From contig NZ_LLWK01000037.1 in the NCBI RefSeq assembly GCF_001529295.1, positions 248,001 to 312,000 on the forward strand: a stretch of 64,000 nt of DNA, in the 5' to 3' direction. Position numbers and translations under genes: made by a program. Positions 9,601-20,192 of the stretch are shown piece after piece. How positions within the stretch are numbered: the first letter of the stretch is position 1; the number at the start of each line of letters is the position of its first letter. The notes beneath the pieces are model-generated. The model saw only the letters and a list, made by a program, of their open reading frames with translations, had not been told where the DNA came from and made no database searches. Source of the DNA: Flavobacterium sp. TAB 87. Its GTDB lineage: Bacteria > Bacteroidota > Bacteroidia > Flavobacteriales > Flavobacteriaceae.

Positions 9601-11002
9601 CTTCAATTAATTTTGGTTGGAAAGCTTGAATACCCAATCTGTGCAAAGTAGGTGCACGGTTCAGTAATACTGGGTGTCCTTTAATTACATTTTCAAGAAT
9701 ATCCCAAACTACAGGCTCTTTTTTATCTATGATTTTCTTAGCCGATTTAACTGTCTTAACAATACCTCTTTCGATTAATTTACGAATAACGAAAGGCTTG
9801 TAAAGTTCGGCAGCCATATCTTTAGGAAGACCACATTCAAATAATTTTAATTCTGGTCCAACAACAATTACAGAACGAGCAGAATAATCCACACGTTTTC
9901 CAAGTAAGTTTTGACGGAAACGTCCTTGCTTACCTTTAAGGGAATCTGATAATGATTTTAATGGTCTGTTTGATTCTGTTTTAACAGCAGACGCTTTACG
10001 TGTGTTGTCAAATAAGGAATCTACTGATTCTTGCAACATACGTTTTTCGTTTCTCAAGATCACTTCTGGAGCTTTAATCTCCATTAATCTTTTTAGACGG
10101 TTGTTACGTATAATTACACGACGGTATAGATCATTTAAATCTGAAGTTGCAAAACGACCTCCATCAAGTGGAACTAACGGACGTAATTCTGGTGGAATAA
10201 CTGGAACCACTTTCATAATCATCCATTCTGGACGGTTTTCACGGTTTAAGTTAGACTCACGGAAAGATTCTACAACATTTAAACGTTTTAACGCTTCTGT
10301 TTTACGTTGTTTAGATGTTTCGTTATTAGCATTATGTCTCAACTGATATGACAATTCGTCTAAGTCAATACGTGCTAATAAATCCATAATACATTCTGCT
10401 CCCATTTTGGCAACAAATTTATTAGGATCCATATCATCTAAATATTGATTGTCTTGCGGAAGTGTATCTAAAATATTTAAATACTCTTCTTCCGTAAGGA
10501 AATCTAATCTTTTTACTGATTCACCTTCTGCATTTTTAGCAATTCCTGCTTGAATTACTACGTATCTTTCGTAGTAAATGATCATATCTAATTTCTTAGA
10601 TGGTAATCCAAGGATATATCCAATTTTATTTGGAAGAGAACGGAAATACCAGATATGAGCAATAGGCACTACCAAATTGATGTGTCCTACTCTGTCTCTA
10701 CGTACTTTTTTCTCTGTAACTTCAACACCACAACGGTCGCAAATGATCCCTTTGTAACGAATTCTTTTATATTTACCACAAGCACACTCAAAATCCTTAA
10801 CAGGTCCGAAGATTCTTTCGCAAAAAAGACCATCGCGTTCCGGTTTGTGCGTTCTGTAGTTGATTGTTTCTGGCTTTAAAACTTCTCCTCTAGACTCTTT
10901 TAAAATCGCCTCAGGTGAAGATAATCCAATAGATATTTTACTGAATCTTTTAACAGGATTCTTATCTTTATTGTTGTTGTTATTATTTCTATTATTCATC
11001 AT
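6683..11002 (-). CDS. rpoC: RNA polymerase subunit beta'
   Basis: Beta' subunit of RNA polymerase, 1439 aa from the start chosen. The active-site Mg motif [12 protein letters not shown], the N-terminal zinc finger (CACGKY...CDRCGVEV) and the second Zn site ([13 protein letters not shown]) are all present. The open frame runs further upstream to 11077, but I start at the double ATG (11002/10999), because the preceding 25 residues are not like any known RpoC N-terminus and [14 protein letters not shown] then leads into the conserved [11 protein letters not shown]. The Asn-rich leader is coded by a near-repeat of AAT/AAC. It lies downstream of rpoB after a 317-bp gap. Confidence 0.97.
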   Translation of the reverse strand: MMNNRNNNNNNKDKNPVKRFSKISIGLSSPEAILKESRGEVLKPETINYRTHKPERDGLFCERIFGPVKDFECACGKYKRIRYKGIICDRCGVEVTEKKVRRDRVGHINLVVPIAHIWYFRSLPNKIGYILGLPSKKLDMIIYYERYVVIQAGIAKNAEGESVKRLDFLTEEEYLNILDTLPQDNQYLDDMDPNKFVAKMGAECIMDLLARIDLDELSYQLRHNANNETSKQRKTEALKRLNVVESFRESNLNRENRPEWMIMKVVPVIPPELRPLVPLDGGRFATSDLNDLYRRVIIRNNRLKRLMEIKAPEVILRNEKRMLQESVDSLFDNTRKASAVKTESNRPLKSLSDSLKGKQGRFRQNLLGKRVDYSARSVIVVGPELKLFECGLPKDMAAELYKPFVIRKLIERGIVKTVKSAKKIIDKKEPVVWDILENVIKGHPVLLNRAPTLHRLGIQAFQPKLIEGKAIQLHPLVCTAFNADFDGDQMAVHLPLGPEAILESQLLMLASHNILNPANGAPITVPSQDMVLGLYYMTKERLTTPEHPILGEGLTFYSAEEVNIALNEGKLELNARVRIRAKDYNDEGDLVYKIIQTTAGRVLFNEVVPEAAGYINDVLTKKNLRDIIGHVLSVTDVPTTAGFLDNMKDMGYKFAFRGGLSFSLGDIRIPDQKPKLIADAREQVEGISANYNMGLITNNERYNQVIDVWTSANAQLTELAMKNIREDQQGFNSVYMMLDSGARGSKEQIRQLTGMRGLMAKPKKSTAGGGEIIENPILSNFKEGLSILEYFISTHGARKGLADTALKTADAGYLTRRLHDVSQDVIVNIEDCGTLRGVEVSALKKNEEIVESLGERILGRVALQDVINPLTNEVIVTSGTQITEALVKAIDASPIERLEVRSPLTCEALKGICAKCYGRNLATGKMTQRGEAVGVIAAQSIGEPGTQLTLRTFHVGGVAGGISEESSIVTKFKGRLEIEDLKTVKGENNEGVEVDIVVSRSTELKLVDEKTGILLNTHNIPYGSSIFVKDGQSVAKGDVICKWDPYNGVIVSEFTGKIAYEELEQGQSFMVEIDEQTGFQEKVISESRAKKLIPTLLVYGKDGELIRSYNLPVGAHLMVDDGEKIKAGKVLVKIPRRSSKSGDITGGLPRITELLEARNPSNPAVVSEIDGVVSFGKIKRGNREIVIESKFGEIKKYLVKLSSQILVQENDFVRAGVPLSDGAITPEDILRIQGPAAVQQYLVNEIQEVYRLQGVKINDKHFEVVIRQMMRKVRVQDPGDTLFLEDQLIHTKDFIVRNDALYGMKVVEDAGDSSVLKPGQIVSPRELRDENSLLKRTDKNLVVAREVVTATATPVLQGITRASLQTKSFISAASFQETTKVLNEAAVAGKIDYLEGLKENVIVGHRIPAGTGMREYDNIIVGSKDDYNEMMANKEEYIY

Positions 11003-11319
11003 AGTTTTTACTATTGATTTATTTGCAATTAAAAATTGATTGTGAAAAAAAGTTGAACATCGAAAGTTAAACATCAAAAGCCTATTTAGACTTTAAACAA
11101 TTATGACTTGCGACTCTAAGACTTTTACTTCTACCTCGGATTACTTCTCTAAACTTCATAATTAAATGTGAAGCGCTAATTATAAACGTATTTATAAAAA
11201 ATCGGAACGGTTGACGGGTATAAATCCTGAAAACTAATTAAAAAAAGTGTTCAGTGTTCAGTAATTAGTAAACAGTTACCAACTGAAAACTAAAAAACGG
11301 AACACTGAATACTATAAAT
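11003..11319. other. rpoB-rpoC spacer, no gene
   Basis: 317 bp without a supported gene. The part nearest rpoC would encode only the unlikely RpoC extension. Positions 11246-11315 carry a degenerate CAGT/ACTG-rich patch (listed separately). No convincing promoter or terminator was found, so rpoB and rpoC are probably one transcript. Confidence 0.6.
11246..11315. repeat. Degenerate CAGT/ACTG-rich intergenic repeat patch
   Basis: Contains tandem GTGTTCAGTGTTCAGT, then AACAGTTACCAACTGAAAACT, and an inverted copy GGAACACTGAATACT. The outer arms (AGTGTTC and GAACACT) can pair. Patches of this phrase-like kind are, from memory, dispersed in flavobacterial intergenic DNA. Confidence 0.45.
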
Positions 11320-14300
11320 TTATTCTTCTAAACGAATATCTAAACCAAGACCTTTCAATTCATGCATTAATACATTAAATGATTCTGGCAGTCCTGGTTC
11401 TGGCATTGCTTCTCCTTTTACGATAGCTTCGTAAGTTTTAGCTCTACCAATAACATCATCAGATTTAACTGTTAAAATTTCTCTTAGCGTACTTGATGCT
11501 CCATAAGCTTCAAGTGCCCAAACTTCCATCTCTCCAAAACGCTGACCTCCAAATTGAGCTTTACCTCCAAGTGGTTGTTGTGTAATCAACGAATATGGTC
11601 CGATAGAACGAGCATGCATTTTGTCGTCAACCATATGTCCTAATTTCAACATATAAATAACTCCAACGGTTGCTCTTTGGTGGAAACGTTCTCCAGTTCC
11701 TCCATCATACAAATACGTATGACCGAATCTTGGAATTCCAGCTTCATCGGTAAACTCATTAATTTGATCTAGAGAAGCACCATCAAAAATTGGAGTAGCA
11801 AATTTTCTATCTAATTTTTGTCCAGCCCATCCTAAAACAGTCTCATAAATTTGTCCGATGTTCATACGAGAAGGTACTCCAAGTGGATTCAATACGATAT
11901 CAACTGGTGTTCCATCTTCTAAGAAAGGCATATCTTCATGACGAACAATGCGAGCAACAATACCTTTGTTACCGTGACGTCCTGCCATTTTATCCCCAAC
12001 TTTCAATTTACGTTTCTTAGCAATATAAATTTTTGCTAATTTCAAAATACCTGCTGGTAGTTCGTCTCCAACCGTAATTGTAAATTTCTCTCTACGTAAA
12101 GAACCTTGTAGGTCGTTCAGCTTAATTTTATAGTTATGAATTAATTCATTGACCATTTTATTTGTAGCATCATCAGCAACCCATTGTCCTTTGCTTAAGT
12201 GAGCAAAATCTTCAACAGCATAAAGCATTTTTTGAGTGTATTTTTTACCTTTTGGCAATACTTCTTCACCCAAATCATTCATTACACCTTGAGACGTTTT
12301 TCCGTTGACGATCACGAATAATTTTTCTACTAATCTGTCTTTTAATTCAACAAATTTGGTTTCAAATTCCATTTCTAAAGCGCCTAAAGCATCTTTATCT
12401 TGGGTACGTTTGCGTTTATCTTTTACGGCTCTTGCAAATAATTTTTTATCAAGAACTACACCATGTAAAGATGGAGATGCTTTTAACGACGCATCTTTTA
12501 CATCACCTGCTTTATCACCGAAGATTGCACGAAGCAATTTCTCTTCAGGAGTAGGATCTGATTCCCCTTTTGGTGTAATTTTTCCGATCAAAATGTCACC
12601 AGGTTTAACCTCGGCTCCAATTCTAATCATACCATTTTCATCTAAATCTTTAGTCGCTTCTTCAGAAACGTTAGGAATATCATTAGTCAACTCTTCGTTA
12701 CCTAATTTCGTATCTCTAACCTCTAACGAATAATCATCTACGTGAATAGAAGTAAATATATCATCACGAACTACTTTCTCTGAAATTACAATTGCATCCT
12801 CAAAGTTGTATCCTTTCCATGGCATAAACGCCACTTTTAGGTTACGACCTAAAGCCAATTCTCCGTTCTGAGTAGCATATCCTTCTGATAATACTTGACC
12901 TAAAGTAACTCTGTCTCCTTTTCTAACGATTGGTTTCAAGTTGATACTTGTACCTTGATTCGTTTTTCTGAATTTGATTAAATTATACGTTTTATCATCA
13001 TTCTCAAAACTAACCATTCTTTCTTCGTCCGTACGATCGTATTTAATGGTGATGATATTAGCATCAACATATTCTACCGTACCTTCTCCTTCAGCGTTGA
13101 TCAATACTCTAGAGTCAGAAGCAACTTGACGTTCTAATCCAGTTCCAACAATTGGAGCTTCTGGACGAATTAAAGGTACTGCCTGACGCATCATGTTAGA
13201 TCCCATCAAGGCTCTATTCGCATCATCATGCTCTAAGAAAGGAATCAAAGAAGCTGAAATAGAAGCAATTTGGTTTGGCGCAACATCAGTATAATCTACT
13301 CGTGATGGCTCAACCACAGGGAAATCTCCCTCTTCTCTGGCAATTACATTTTCAGCAATAATTTTTCCAGAATCTTCCATTTCGATGTTTGCCTGAGCAA
13401 TCAACATTCCTTCTTCTTCTTCTGCACTTAAATAAACAGGAGTAGATACCAAATCCACAACACCATTAGTTACCTTACGGTACGGTGTTTCAATGAATCC
13501 CATTCCATTTACTTTAGCATATACTCCAAGAGATGAAATCAAACCAATGTTTGGTCCCTCTGGAGTTTCAATAGGACATAAACGTCCGTAGTGTGTATAG
13601 TGAACGTCACGTACTTCGAAACCAGCTCTCTCTCTCGAAAGACCTCCAGGTCCTAGTGCAGACAATCTTCTTTTGTGCGTGATCTCAGCTAATGGATTCG
13701 TTTGATCCATAAATTGAGACAACTGGTTTGTACCAAAGAACGAGTTGATAACTGATGATAATGTTTTAGCATTAATCAAGTCAATTGGTGTAAACACCTC
13801 GTTATCTCTAACGTTCATTCTCTCGCGAATAGTTCTAGCCATACGAGCTAAACCAACACCAAATTGTTGTGACAATTGTTCTCCAACTGTTCTAACACGA
13901 CGGTTTGATAAGTGATCAATATCATCAATCTCTGCTTTAGAGTTGATCAATTCAATCAAATACTTCACAATAGTAATAATATCTTCTTTGGTAAGCACTT
14001 GCTTTTCCATTGGGATATCTAGACCAAGTTTTTTGTTCATTCTGTAACGACCAACTTCACCTAAGTTGTAACGTTGATCTGAGAAGAACAATTTATCAAT
14101 AATACCGCGAGCAGTTTCCTCATCAGGCGGTTCTGCGTTACGCAGTTGTCTGTAAATATGCTCAACAGCTTCTTTTTCTGAATTTGTCGGGTCTTTTTGT
14201 AACGTATTATGGATAATTCCGTAATCAGATTGATTACTACCCTCTTTATGTAACAAAATAGATTTAACGTTAGCATCAATTATCTCTTCAACATTATCTT

Positions 14301-15135
14301 TATCGATAATAGTATCACGATCAAGGATGATTTCATTACGTTCGATAGAAACAACTTCGCCAGTATCTTCATCTACGAAGTCTTCATGCCATGTATTTAA
14401 CACACGAGCAGCTAATCTTCTACCAATATATTTTTTAATACCTGTTTTTGAAACTTTAATCTCCTCAGCTAAGTCAAAAATCTCAAGGATATCCTTGTCT
14501 CTCTCGAACCCAATTGCACGGAATAAAGTAGTAACTGGTAATTTTTTCTTTCTGTCGATATACGCGTACATTACGCTATTAATATCTGTAGAGAATTCTA
14601 TCCAAGATCCCTTAAAAGGAATTACTCTGGCAGAATATAATTTAGTACCATTTGCATGGAACGATTGTCCAAAGAATACACCTGGTGATCTGTGTAGTTG
14701 CGAAACAACAACACGTTCTGCTCCGTTGATAACAAAAGTACCACTTGGCGTCATGTAAGGAATTGTACCAAGATAAACGTCTTGTACAATAGTTTCAAAA
14801 TCTTCGTGCTCTGGATCTGTACAATATAGTTTTAACCTAGCCTTTAAAGGTACACTATACGTAAGACCTCTTTCTATACATTCTTGAATAGTATAACGTG
14901 GAGGATCAACAAAATAATCGAGGAACTCCAATACAAAGTTGTTTCTTGTATCTGTAATTGGAAAGTTTTCCATGAAGGTGTTGTACAACCCTTCGTCGCC
15001 TCTTTCGTCAGATTTAGTTTCCAATTGGAAAAAATCTTTAAACGATTTAACCTGTACATCCAAAAAGTCTGGATATGCAGGAATATTTTTCGTTGAGGCA
15101 AAATTCAATCTTTCAGTCTGATTTGTTAACATCAA
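11320..15135 (-). CDS. rpoB: RNA polymerase subunit beta
   Basis: Beta subunit of RNA polymerase, 1271 aa (the second ATG, 15132, is equally possible). The rifampicin pocket reads [20 protein letters not shown] then [10 protein letters not shown], wild-type at the positions that usually mutate to resistance, so rifampicin sensitivity is expected. Downstream conserved blocks [23 protein letters not shown] and the C-terminal [12 protein letters not shown] are intact. It follows rplL after 274 bp containing an attenuator-like hairpin. Confidence 0.98.
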   Translation of the reverse strand: MMLTNQTERLNFASTKNIPAYPDFLDVQVKSFKDFFQLETKSDERGDEGLYNTFMENFPITDTRNNFVLEFLDYFVDPPRYTIQECIERGLTYSVPLKARLKLYCTDPEHEDFETIVQDVYLGTIPYMTPSGTFVINGAERVVVSQLHRSPGVFFGQSFHANGTKLYSARVIPFKGSWIEFSTDINSVMYAYIDRKKKLPVTTLFRAIGFERDKDILEIFDLAEEIKVSKTGIKKYIGRRLAARVLNTWHEDFVDEDTGEVVSIERNEIILDRDTIIDKDNVEEIIDANVKSILLHKEGSNQSDYGIIHNTLQKDPTNSEKEAVEHIYRQLRNAEPPDEETARGIIDKLFFSDQRYNLGEVGRYRMNKKLGLDIPMEKQVLTKEDIITIVKYLIELINSKAEIDDIDHLSNRRVRTVGEQLSQQFGVGLARMARTIRERMNVRDNEVFTPIDLINAKTLSSVINSFFGTNQLSQFMDQTNPLAEITHKRRLSALGPGGLSRERAGFEVRDVHYTHYGRLCPIETPEGPNIGLISSLGVYAKVNGMGFIETPYRKVTNGVVDLVSTPVYLSAEEEEGMLIAQANIEMEDSGKIIAENVIAREEGDFPVVEPSRVDYTDVAPNQIASISASLIPFLEHDDANRALMGSNMMRQAVPLIRPEAPIVGTGLERQVASDSRVLINAEGEGTVEYVDANIITIKYDRTDEERMVSFENDDKTYNLIKFRKTNQGTSINLKPIVRKGDRVTLGQVLSEGYATQNGELALGRNLKVAFMPWKGYNFEDAIVISEKVVRDDIFTSIHVDDYSLEVRDTKLGNEELTNDIPNVSEEATKDLDENGMIRIGAEVKPGDILIGKITPKGESDPTPEEKLLRAIFGDKAGDVKDASLKASPSLHGVVLDKKLFARAVKDKRKRTQDKDALGALEMEFETKFVELKDRLVEKLFVIVNGKTSQGVMNDLGEEVLPKGKKYTQKMLYAVEDFAHLSKGQWVADDATNKMVNELIHNYKIKLNDLQGSLRREKFTITVGDELPAGILKLAKIYIAKKRKLKVGDKMAGRHGNKGIVARIVRHEDMPFLEDGTPVDIVLNPLGVPSRMNIGQIYETVLGWAGQKLDRKFATPIFDGASLDQINEFTDEAGIPRFGHTYLYDGGTGERFHQRATVGVIYMLKLGHMVDDKMHARSIGPYSLITQQPLGGKAQFGGQRFGEMEVWALEAYGASSTLREILTVKSDDVIGRAKTYEAIVKGEAMPEPGLPESFNVLMHELKGLGLDIRLEE

Positions 15136-15348
15136 TGGACAAAATTTTGATTAAAAAAGTAATTTTTTTGCATACATACGATTGTATTTATGCGCTTCTT
15201 TTACAACCACTACATCTTTAAAAACCAATTTTAAGATAACTACTTTCTTATTATCTGTTAATTTTTTTTCCTCGTAATGGGTAAAATGAATCTAATTTCA
15301 AACGGTATCTTATAAAGAAATAAGACAAACATTTGTTATACGAAAAAT

Positions 15349-15387
15349 GGTTTAGGTCATTGAGCAATAAAACTCAAGACCTAAACC
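15349..15387 (-). terminator. Hairpin after rplL, likely partial terminator before rpoB
   Basis: Stem GGTTTAGGTC plus TTGAG pairing with CTCAA plus GACCTAAACC (15 bp, one bulged A, 8-nt loop), 22 bp past the rplL stop. On the minus strand it is followed by ATTTTTC. Position corresponds to the rplL-rpoB attenuator known in E. coli. Confidence 0.65.
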
Positions 15388-15409
15388 TACTTCTTAAAAC
15401 TGAGTTTTA

Positions 15410-15781
15410 CTATTTAAGCTCAACAACAGCTCCAGCTTCTTCTAAAGATTTTTTAAGACCATCAGCCTCTTCTTTAGAAACACCTTCTTTGATATTGCTT
15501 GGAGCACTATCAACTATGTCTTTAGCTTCTTTAAGACCTAAACCTGTAAGTTCTTTTACTAATTTAACAACTGCTAATTTAGAAGAACCAGCTTCTTTTA
15601 ATACAACTGTAAATTCAGTTTGAGCTTCTTCAGCAGCAGCTTCGCTACCACCACCACCAGCAACTACAACAGCTGCAGCAGGCTCAATTCCGTACTCGTC
15701 TTTTAATATTGTTGCTAATTCGTTAACTTCTTTAACTGTTAGGTTAACCAATTGTTCTGCGAATTGTTTCAAATCTGCCAT
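15410..15781 (-). CDS. rplL: 50S ribosomal protein L7/L12 (bL12)
   Basis: Stalk protein bL12, 123 aa. It has an N-terminal dimerisation helix region ([18 protein letters not shown]), an Ala/Gly hinge (about residues 34-52) and the globular C-terminal domain with [20 protein letters not shown] and GGAVVELK-like ending AGAVVELK. It recruits translational GTPases such as RF3 and EF-Tu, both coded in this window. It lies 85 bp after rplJ in the conserved L10-L12 order. Confidence 0.98.
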   Translation of the reverse strand: MADLKQFAEQLVNLTVKEVNELATILKDEYGIEPAAAVVVAGGGGSEAAAEEAQTEFTVVLKEAGSSKLAVVKLVKELTGLGLKEAKDIVDSAPSNIKEGVSKEEADGLKKSLEEAGAVVELK

Positions 15782-15866
15782 TTTTTCTATCGTTTTAAAA
15801 TGATTTGTAAAAATATAATTTATTTATGTGCGTTCTTTTTAAATACAAGCAACTATGTTGTTTGTA

Positions 15867-16376
15867 TTATTCTGATACTTCCTCAGATGCTTCTTCTCCT
15901 GCAAATTTATTTTGAAGAGCAGCAATAATTCTTTGAGCTGGTGATTGTAACAATCCGATAAGCTCTCCAAGAAGTTCTTCTTTAGATTTGATAGTTGCTA
16001 ATGCATCTAATTGATCATCTCCAATATAAACTTCAGAATTAATAAAAGCTCCTTTTAAAATAGGTTTATCCGATTTTTTACGGAAATCCTTAATAATTTT
16101 ACCAGGTGCATTAGCAATATCTGCAATTAAGATAGAAGTGTTCCCTTTCAATACAGAAGGTAAATCTCCATAATCATTATCAGATGCTTCCATCGCTTTT
16201 GCAAGCAATGTGTTTTTTACCACCTCTAATTGAACACCTGCTTTAAAACAAGCTCTTCTCAAGTTTGAAGTAGTCTCTGCATTAAGTCCAGAAATATCTG
16301 CTACATAAACAATATTTGCCCCGGCTAACTGTGCAGTTAAATCTTCAATCGCGATTGATTTTTCTTCTCTAGTCAT
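15867..16376 (-). CDS. rplJ: 50S ribosomal protein L10 (uL10)
   Basis: uL10, base of the ribosomal stalk, 169 aa. The N-terminus MTREEKSIAIEDL and the block TTSNLRRACFKAGVQLEVVK then NTLLAKA are characteristic; the C-terminal helix that binds L12 dimers is present (AALQNKFAGEEASEE). It sits between rplA (22 bp gap) and rplL in the canonical order. In other bacteria the L10-L12 complex represses its own mRNA; I could not identify that leader here. Confidence 0.98.
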   Translation of the reverse strand: MTREEKSIAIEDLTAQLAGANIVYVADISGLNAETTSNLRRACFKAGVQLEVVKNTLLAKAMEASDNDYGDLPSVLKGNTSILIADIANAPGKIIKDFRKKSDKPILKGAFINSEVYIGDDQLDALATIKSKEELLGELIGLLQSPAQRIIAALQNKFAGEEASEEVSE

Positions 16377-16398
16377 ACTAAAAATTTTTAACTACTAA

Positions 16399-17088
16399 TT
16401 ATACTGCTTTTGGGTCTAACGCAATCGCTGGACTCATAGTGCTTGTAAGGTGAATACCTTTAATGTAGGTACCTTTAGCAGCAGTTGGTTTAAGTTTGAT
16501 TAATGTTTGAATAATTTCGTGTGCGTTATCATAAATTTGCTCAGCTCCAAAAGAAACTTTCCCAATTCCTGCATGCACGATACCAGTTTTATCAACTTTA
16601 AAGTCAATTTTACCAGCCTTAACCTCTTGAACAGCTTTTGCAACATCCATAGTTACAGTACCTGTTTTAGGGTTTGGCATTAAACCTCTAGGTCCTAAAA
16701 TACGACCTAATGGACCTAATTTACCCATAACAGAAGGCATAGTGATAATTACATCAACATCTGTCCAACCGTCTTTAATTTTTTGCAAGTACTCATCAAG
16801 ACCTACATAGTCTGCACCAGCTTCTTTAGCTTCCGCTTCTTTGTCTGGAGTAACCAATGCTAATACTTTAACGTCTTTACCAGTTCCATGAGGTAATGTT
16901 ACCACTCCTCTAACCATTTGATTCGCTTTTCTTGGATCTACACCCAAACGAACTGCGATATCAACAGACTCATCAAATTTTGCAGAAGCAACTAATTTTA
17001 ATAATGCCGCAGCATCTTTAAGAGAATATAGTTTGTTCTTTTCAATTTTCGAAGCAGCCTCTTTTTGCTTTTTTGTTAATTTTGCCAT
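16399..17088 (-). CDS. rplA: 50S ribosomal protein L1 (uL1)
   Basis: uL1, 229 aa, binds 23S rRNA at the L1 stalk and helps tRNA exit. Conserved blocks: [31 protein letters not shown], the [20 protein letters not shown] signature, and [19 protein letters not shown] at the C-terminus. It follows rplK after 13 bp. In E. coli L1 represses the L11-L1 mRNA; an equivalent site before rplK was not recognised. Confidence 0.98.
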   Translation of the reverse strand: MAKLTKKQKEAASKIEKNKLYSLKDAAALLKLVASAKFDESVDIAVRLGVDPRKANQMVRGVVTLPHGTGKDVKVLALVTPDKEAEAKEAGADYVGLDEYLQKIKDGWTDVDVIITMPSVMGKLGPLGRILGPRGLMPNPKTGTVTMDVAKAVQEVKAGKIDFKVDKTGIVHAGIGKVSFGAEQIYDNAHEIIQTLIKLKPTAAKGTYIKGIHLTSTMSPAIALDPKAV

Positions 17089-17101
17089 GTCTTTTTTTAA
17101 A

Positions 17102-17539
17102 TTAAAAAGGAGCGTCTCCTGATACTGTTATACCCATAGATCTAGCTGTTCCAGCAATCATACTCATAGCAGATTCCATCGTAAATGCATTTAAATCTTG
17201 CATTTTGTCTTCAGAAATAGTTCTAATTTGTTCCCAAGTAACACTAGCTACTTTTTTACGATTAGGCTCACCAGAACCTGATTTTAGCTTTGCAGCTTCC
17301 ATCAATTGTACTGCCGCCGGAGGTGTTTTAACAACAAAGTCAAATGATTTGTCTTTGTACACAGTAATTTGTACTGGTAAAACTTTGCCAGGTTTATCTT
17401 GAGTTCTAGCATTAAATTGCTTACAGAATTCCATGATATTAACACCAGCAGCTCCTAGAGCAGGTCCAACCGGTGGCGACGGATTCGCAGCACCTCCCTT
17501 AACTTGTAGTTTAACTACTTTACTTATCTCTTTAGCCAT
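17102..17539 (-). CDS. rplK: 50S ribosomal protein L11 (uL11)
   Basis: uL11, 145 aa, part of the GTPase-associated centre. The N-terminal [20 protein letters not shown] and [16 protein letters not shown] blocks and C-terminal [10 protein letters not shown] are intact. It begins 69 bp after nusG with no Shine-Dalgarno sequence, as expected in Bacteroidetes. A small CAATC/GATTG hairpin lies in the leader (about 17565-17587), of unknown significance. Confidence 0.98.
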   Translation of the reverse strand: MAKEISKVVKLQVKGGAANPSPPVGPALGAAGVNIMEFCKQFNARTQDKPGKVLPVQITVYKDKSFDFVVKTPPAAVQLMEAAKLKSGSGEPNRKKVASVTWEQIRTISEDKMQDLNAFTMESAMSMIAGTARSMGITVSGDAPF

Positions 17540-17608
17540 TTTTAAAAAAATTTAAACATTACAATCTCTTGGAAGCGATTGCAATGGTTGTTATATGTAA
17601 CAATAAAA

Positions 17609-18163
17609 TTATACTTTTTCAACTTGCATAAAACTTAACTCTAATGGTGTTTTTCTTCCGAAAATTTTAACCATTACCTCAAGCTTACGCTTTTCATCAT
17701 TTATTTTTTCAACTGTTCCGTTAAAACCATTAAAAGGACCATCGACCACTTTTACCGTTTCCCCTAAGTTGAAAGGTATTGCTCGCGTATCAGTATTTAC
17801 TGCCAACTCGTCAACTTTACCTAACATTCTATTCACTTCTGATATTCTAAGCGGCACAGGTTCTCCACCTTTCACCTCACCTAAAAAACCAATCACACTC
17901 GTTATAGACTTGATAATATGAGGTATTTCACCCACTAAATTAGCTTCGATCATTACATAGCCCGGAAAATAAACTTTATCCTTCGCTATTTTCTTTCCGT
18001 CTTTTACAGTAACCACTTTTTCTGTCGGCACCAAGACTTGAGAAACGTAATCCTCCATACCCAATCTAGCAATCTCAGTTTCGATATAAGCTTTCACTTT
18101 ATTCTCTTGACCGCTTACCGCTCGAACTACATACCACTTTTTAATACTATTTTCAGTCATCAT
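17609..18163 (-). CDS. nusG: Transcription termination/antitermination factor NusG
   Basis: NusG, 184 aa (starts at the MM pair; the second Met is equally possible). N-terminal NGN domain KKWYVVRAVSGQENKVKAYI and PGYVMIEANL; C-terminal KOW domain with VKVVDGPFNGFNGTV (about residues 134-150). It binds RNA polymerase beta' and links transcription to Rho or ribosomal protein S10. Eight bp after secE, in the usual secE-nusG-rplK order. Confidence 0.97.
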   Translation of the reverse strand: MMTENSIKKWYVVRAVSGQENKVKAYIETEIARLGMEDYVSQVLVPTEKVVTVKDGKKIAKDKVYFPGYVMIEANLVGEIPHIIKSITSVIGFLGEVKGGEPVPLRISEVNRMLGKVDELAVNTDTRAIPFNLGETVKVVDGPFNGFNGTVEKINDEKRKLEVMVKIFGRKTPLELSFMQVEKV

Positions 18164-18171
18164 AAAAAAAA

Positions 18172-18369
18172 TTAAGCTTTTATCCAGATGGCAAATTTCT
18201 CCAATACACTTGCAAAAAACTCATCTACTCCCCATGTTGCCAAAGCGAATAAGACTGAAAAAACAGCGACAATAATTGTCAATTTTTGCACTTCTGCCCA
18301 TGTAGGCCAAGTCACATTTGACTTTAATTCCTCGAATGATTCCGATATGTAATTAACAACTTTTGCCAT
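18172..18369 (-). CDS. secE: Preprotein translocase subunit SecE
   Basis: Small SecE, 65 aa, with one C-terminal transmembrane helix (about residues 28-50, LTIIVAVFSVLFALATWGVD). The conserved amphipathic segment before it contains SNVTWPTWAEVQKLT. It clamps the SecYEG channel. It lies between tRNA-Trp and nusG, the classical position. Confidence 0.95.
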   Translation of the reverse strand: MAKVVNYISESFEELKSNVTWPTWAEVQKLTIIVAVFSVLFALATWGVDEFFASVLEKFAIWIKA

Positions 18370-18389
18370 TTGATCTAATTTTTTTATTG

Positions 18390-18460
18390 CACGGGCGGAG
18401 GGATTCGAACCCCCATCAACGGTTTTGGAGACCGCTATTCTACCCTTGAACTACGCCCGT
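18390..18460 (-). tRNA. tRNA-Trp (CCA)
   Basis: 71-nt cloverleaf on the minus strand, acceptor ACGGGCG/CGCCCGT, discriminator G, anticodon loop CTCCAAA giving CCA, T-loop GGTTCGAATCC. No encoded CCA tail. It sits between tuf and secE. Confidence 0.96.
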
Positions 18461-18467
18461 AGTAAAA

Positions 18468-18501
18468 GCCAGTATTATTTCAGTTAAGAAAATCAACTGG
18501 C
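18468..18501 (-). promoter_or_regulatory. Hairpin between tuf and tRNA-Trp
   Basis: GCCAGT (18468-18473) pairs with ACTGGC (18496-18501); on the minus strand the second arm is followed by TTTT and then tRNA-Trp. It may be a weak terminator after tuf or a processing signal. Confidence 0.35.
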
Positions 18502-18519
18502 CTTATAATTTTTATAGGA

Positions 18520-19707
18520 TTATCCTACGATTTCAGTTACCTGACCTGCACCTACTGTTCTACCACCTTCACGGATAGCGAAACGTAAACCTACGCTCAT
18601 TGCGATTGGGCTTAACAAAGCAACATTAATAGTCAAGTTATCTCCTGGCATTACCATCTCTACTCCTTCTGGCAAAGTAATAACTCCTGTTACGTCAGTT
18701 GTACGTACGTAAAACTGTGGACGGTAGTTATTATGGAATGGAGTATGACGTCCACCTTCTTCTTTTTTCAAGATATAAACCTCTGCTTTAAAAGTAGCGT
18801 GTGGTTTTACTGATCCTGGCTTAACGATAACCATTCCTCTTTTTATAGATTCTTTATCAACACCTCTTAACAATAAACCTACGTTATCTCCAGCTTCACC
18901 TCTATCAAGGATTTTACGGAACATCTCAACTCCTGTAATAGTAGAAGTTAATTTATCAGCTCCCATACCAATGATCTCAACAGCATCTCCTGTATTAGCA
19001 ATACCAGTTTCGATACGACCTGTAGCAACAGTTCCACGTCCTGTAATTGTAAATACATCTTCAACTGGCATCAAGAATGGCTTAGCGATATCACGCACTG
19101 GCTCTTCGATCCAAGCATCAACAGCTGCCATTAATTCCATGATTTTTGGCACCCATGTAGCATCTCCATTCAATCCACCTAAAGCAGATCCTTGAACTAC
19201 TGGTCCATTATCTCCATCATATTCGTAGAAAGATAATAAATCTCTAATTTCCATTTCAACAAGCTCTAACAACTCAGCATCGTCTACCATATCCACTTTG
19301 TTCATAAAAACAACGATTCTTGGAATACCAACCTGACGTCCTAAAAGGATGTGCTCACGAGTTTGTGGCATTGGACCATCTGTAGCAGCAACTACTAAGA
19401 TAGCACCATCCATTTGAGCTGCACCTGTAACCATGTTTTTTACGTAATCCGCGTGACCTGGACAGTCAACGTGAGCGTAATGACGATTAGCAGTTTCATA
19501 CTCAACGTGAGATGTATTAATTGTAATACCTCTTTCTTTCTCCTCAGGAGCATTATCAATTTGATCAAATGATCTAGCTTGACAGTAACCAGCATCAGAT
19601 AACACTTTTGTGATTGCTGCTGTTAAAGTAGTTTTACCGTGATCCACGTGTCCGATCGTACCAATATTTAAGTGTGGTTTCGAACGGTTAAAGGTTTCTT
19701 TTGCCAT
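18520..19707 (-). CDS. tuf: Elongation factor Tu
   Basis: EF-Tu, 395 aa, delivers aminoacyl-tRNA to the ribosome. G1 GHVDHGKT (residues 18-25), switch [14 protein letters not shown]3 [10 protein letters not shown]4 NKVD, then domains 2 and 3 ending AGQVTEIVG. It lies in a tRNA cluster equivalent to the E. coli thrU-tyrU-glyT-thrT-tufB operon, expressed from the promoter at 20138-20168. It is the only tuf in the window. Confidence 0.99.
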   Translation of the reverse strand: MAKETFNRSKPHLNIGTIGHVDHGKTTLTAAITKVLSDAGYCQARSFDQIDNAPEEKERGITINTSHVEYETANRHYAHVDCPGHADYVKNMVTGAAQMDGAILVVAATDGPMPQTREHILLGRQVGIPRIVVFMNKVDMVDDAELLELVEMEIRDLLSFYEYDGDNGPVVQGSALGGLNGDATWVPKIMELMAAVDAWIEEPVRDIAKPFLMPVEDVFTITGRGTVATGRIETGIANTGDAVEIIGMGADKLTSTITGVEMFRKILDRGEAGDNVGLLLRGVDKESIKRGMVIVKPGSVKPHATFKAEVYILKKEEGGRHTPFHNNYRPQFYVRTTDVTGVITLPEGVEMVMPGDNLTINVALLSPIAMSVGLRFAIREGGRTVGAGQVTEIVG

Positions 19708-19762
19708 TTTACTTAATTTTTAATCTTAGTTATATATTAATTTTCAATTTCCTACTTACTTG

Positions 19763-19834
19763 AGCCAACTACGGGAATTGAACCCGTGACCTCTTCCTTA
19801 CCAAGGAAGCACTCTACCCCTGAGCTAAGTCGGC
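19763..19834 (-). tRNA. tRNA-Thr (GGT)
   Basis: 72-nt cloverleaf on the minus strand, acceptor GCCGACT/AGTTGGC, anticodon stem-loop CTTCC-TTGGTAA-GGAAG giving GGT, T-arm ACGGGTTCAATTCCCGT. Discriminator T; no encoded CCA. Directly upstream of tuf. Confidence 0.96.
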
Positions 19835-19895
19835 AGAATCCTTGTTAAGGATATTTGATTTTCAATTTAGAAATCTAAACCTCCAATCAATTTTG

Positions 19896-19976
19896 TGGGG
19901 AGAGCAGGATTCGAACCTGCGAAGTTTACACAGCAGATTTACAGTCTGCCCTCGTTGGCCGCTTGAGTATCTCCCC
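19896..19976 (-). tRNA. tRNA-Tyr (GTA)
   Basis: 81-nt class II tRNA with a long variable arm, acceptor GGGGAGA/TCTCCCC, anticodon stem-loop GCAGA-CTGTAAA-TCTGC giving GTA, discriminator A. Between the two Thr tRNAs. Confidence 0.96.
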
Positions 19977-20026
19977 TTCTTTTATCAATAAAACCATGAA
20001 CCTTCCAAATCGCGTTGGAATTTTAG

Positions 20027-20100
20027 AGCCGGCGGAGGGACTCGAACCCACGACCTGCTGATTACAAATCAGCTGCTCTAGCCAACTGAGCTACGCTGGC
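20027..20100 (-). tRNA. tRNA-Thr (TGT)
   Basis: 74-nt cloverleaf on the minus strand, acceptor GCCAGCG/CGCCGGC, anticodon stem-loop GCTGA-TTTGTAA-TCAGC giving TGT, discriminator T. First gene of the tRNA-tuf transcript. Confidence 0.96.
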
Positions 20101-20109
20101 AATATCAAT

Positions 20110-20136
20110 AAAAAAGTCCGCTATTTCTAACGGACT
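20110..20136 (-). terminator. Terminator of hpf overlapping the tRNA-tuf start region
   Basis: AGTCCG (20115-20120) pairs with CGGACT (20131-20136), followed on the minus strand by six T. It lies 56 bp past the hpf stop and touches the -7 box of the tRNA-tuf promoter. Confidence 0.65.
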
Positions 20137-20137
20137 G

Positions 20138-20168
20138 CAAATGTATAGATTTTATCTTTGATTCAAAA
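20138..20168 (-). promoter_or_regulatory. Promoter of the tRNA-tuf transcript
   Basis: On the minus strand: TTTTG (20168-20164), 18 bp spacer, TACATTTG (20145-20138). Fits the flavobacterial -33/-7 consensus. The predicted start falls inside the hpf terminator hairpin, about 32 nt before tRNA-Thr(TGT). Confidence 0.8.
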
Positions 20169-20192
20169 CATTTTTTTAAAAAAATTTTGACA

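Noticed and set aside
10997..11077. N-terminal extension of RpoC upstream of MNNRN
   Set aside because: The 25 extra residues have no similarity to RpoC; the internal double ATG matches the usual N-terminus.
12305..12733. 142-codon open frame antisense to rpoB
   Set aside because: Inside the highly conserved rpoB; composition is a mirror of it.
17540..17608. L1-binding leader upstream of rplK
   Set aside because: Only a 5-bp CAATC/GATTG stem is visible; the features of known L1 binding sites are not recognisable.
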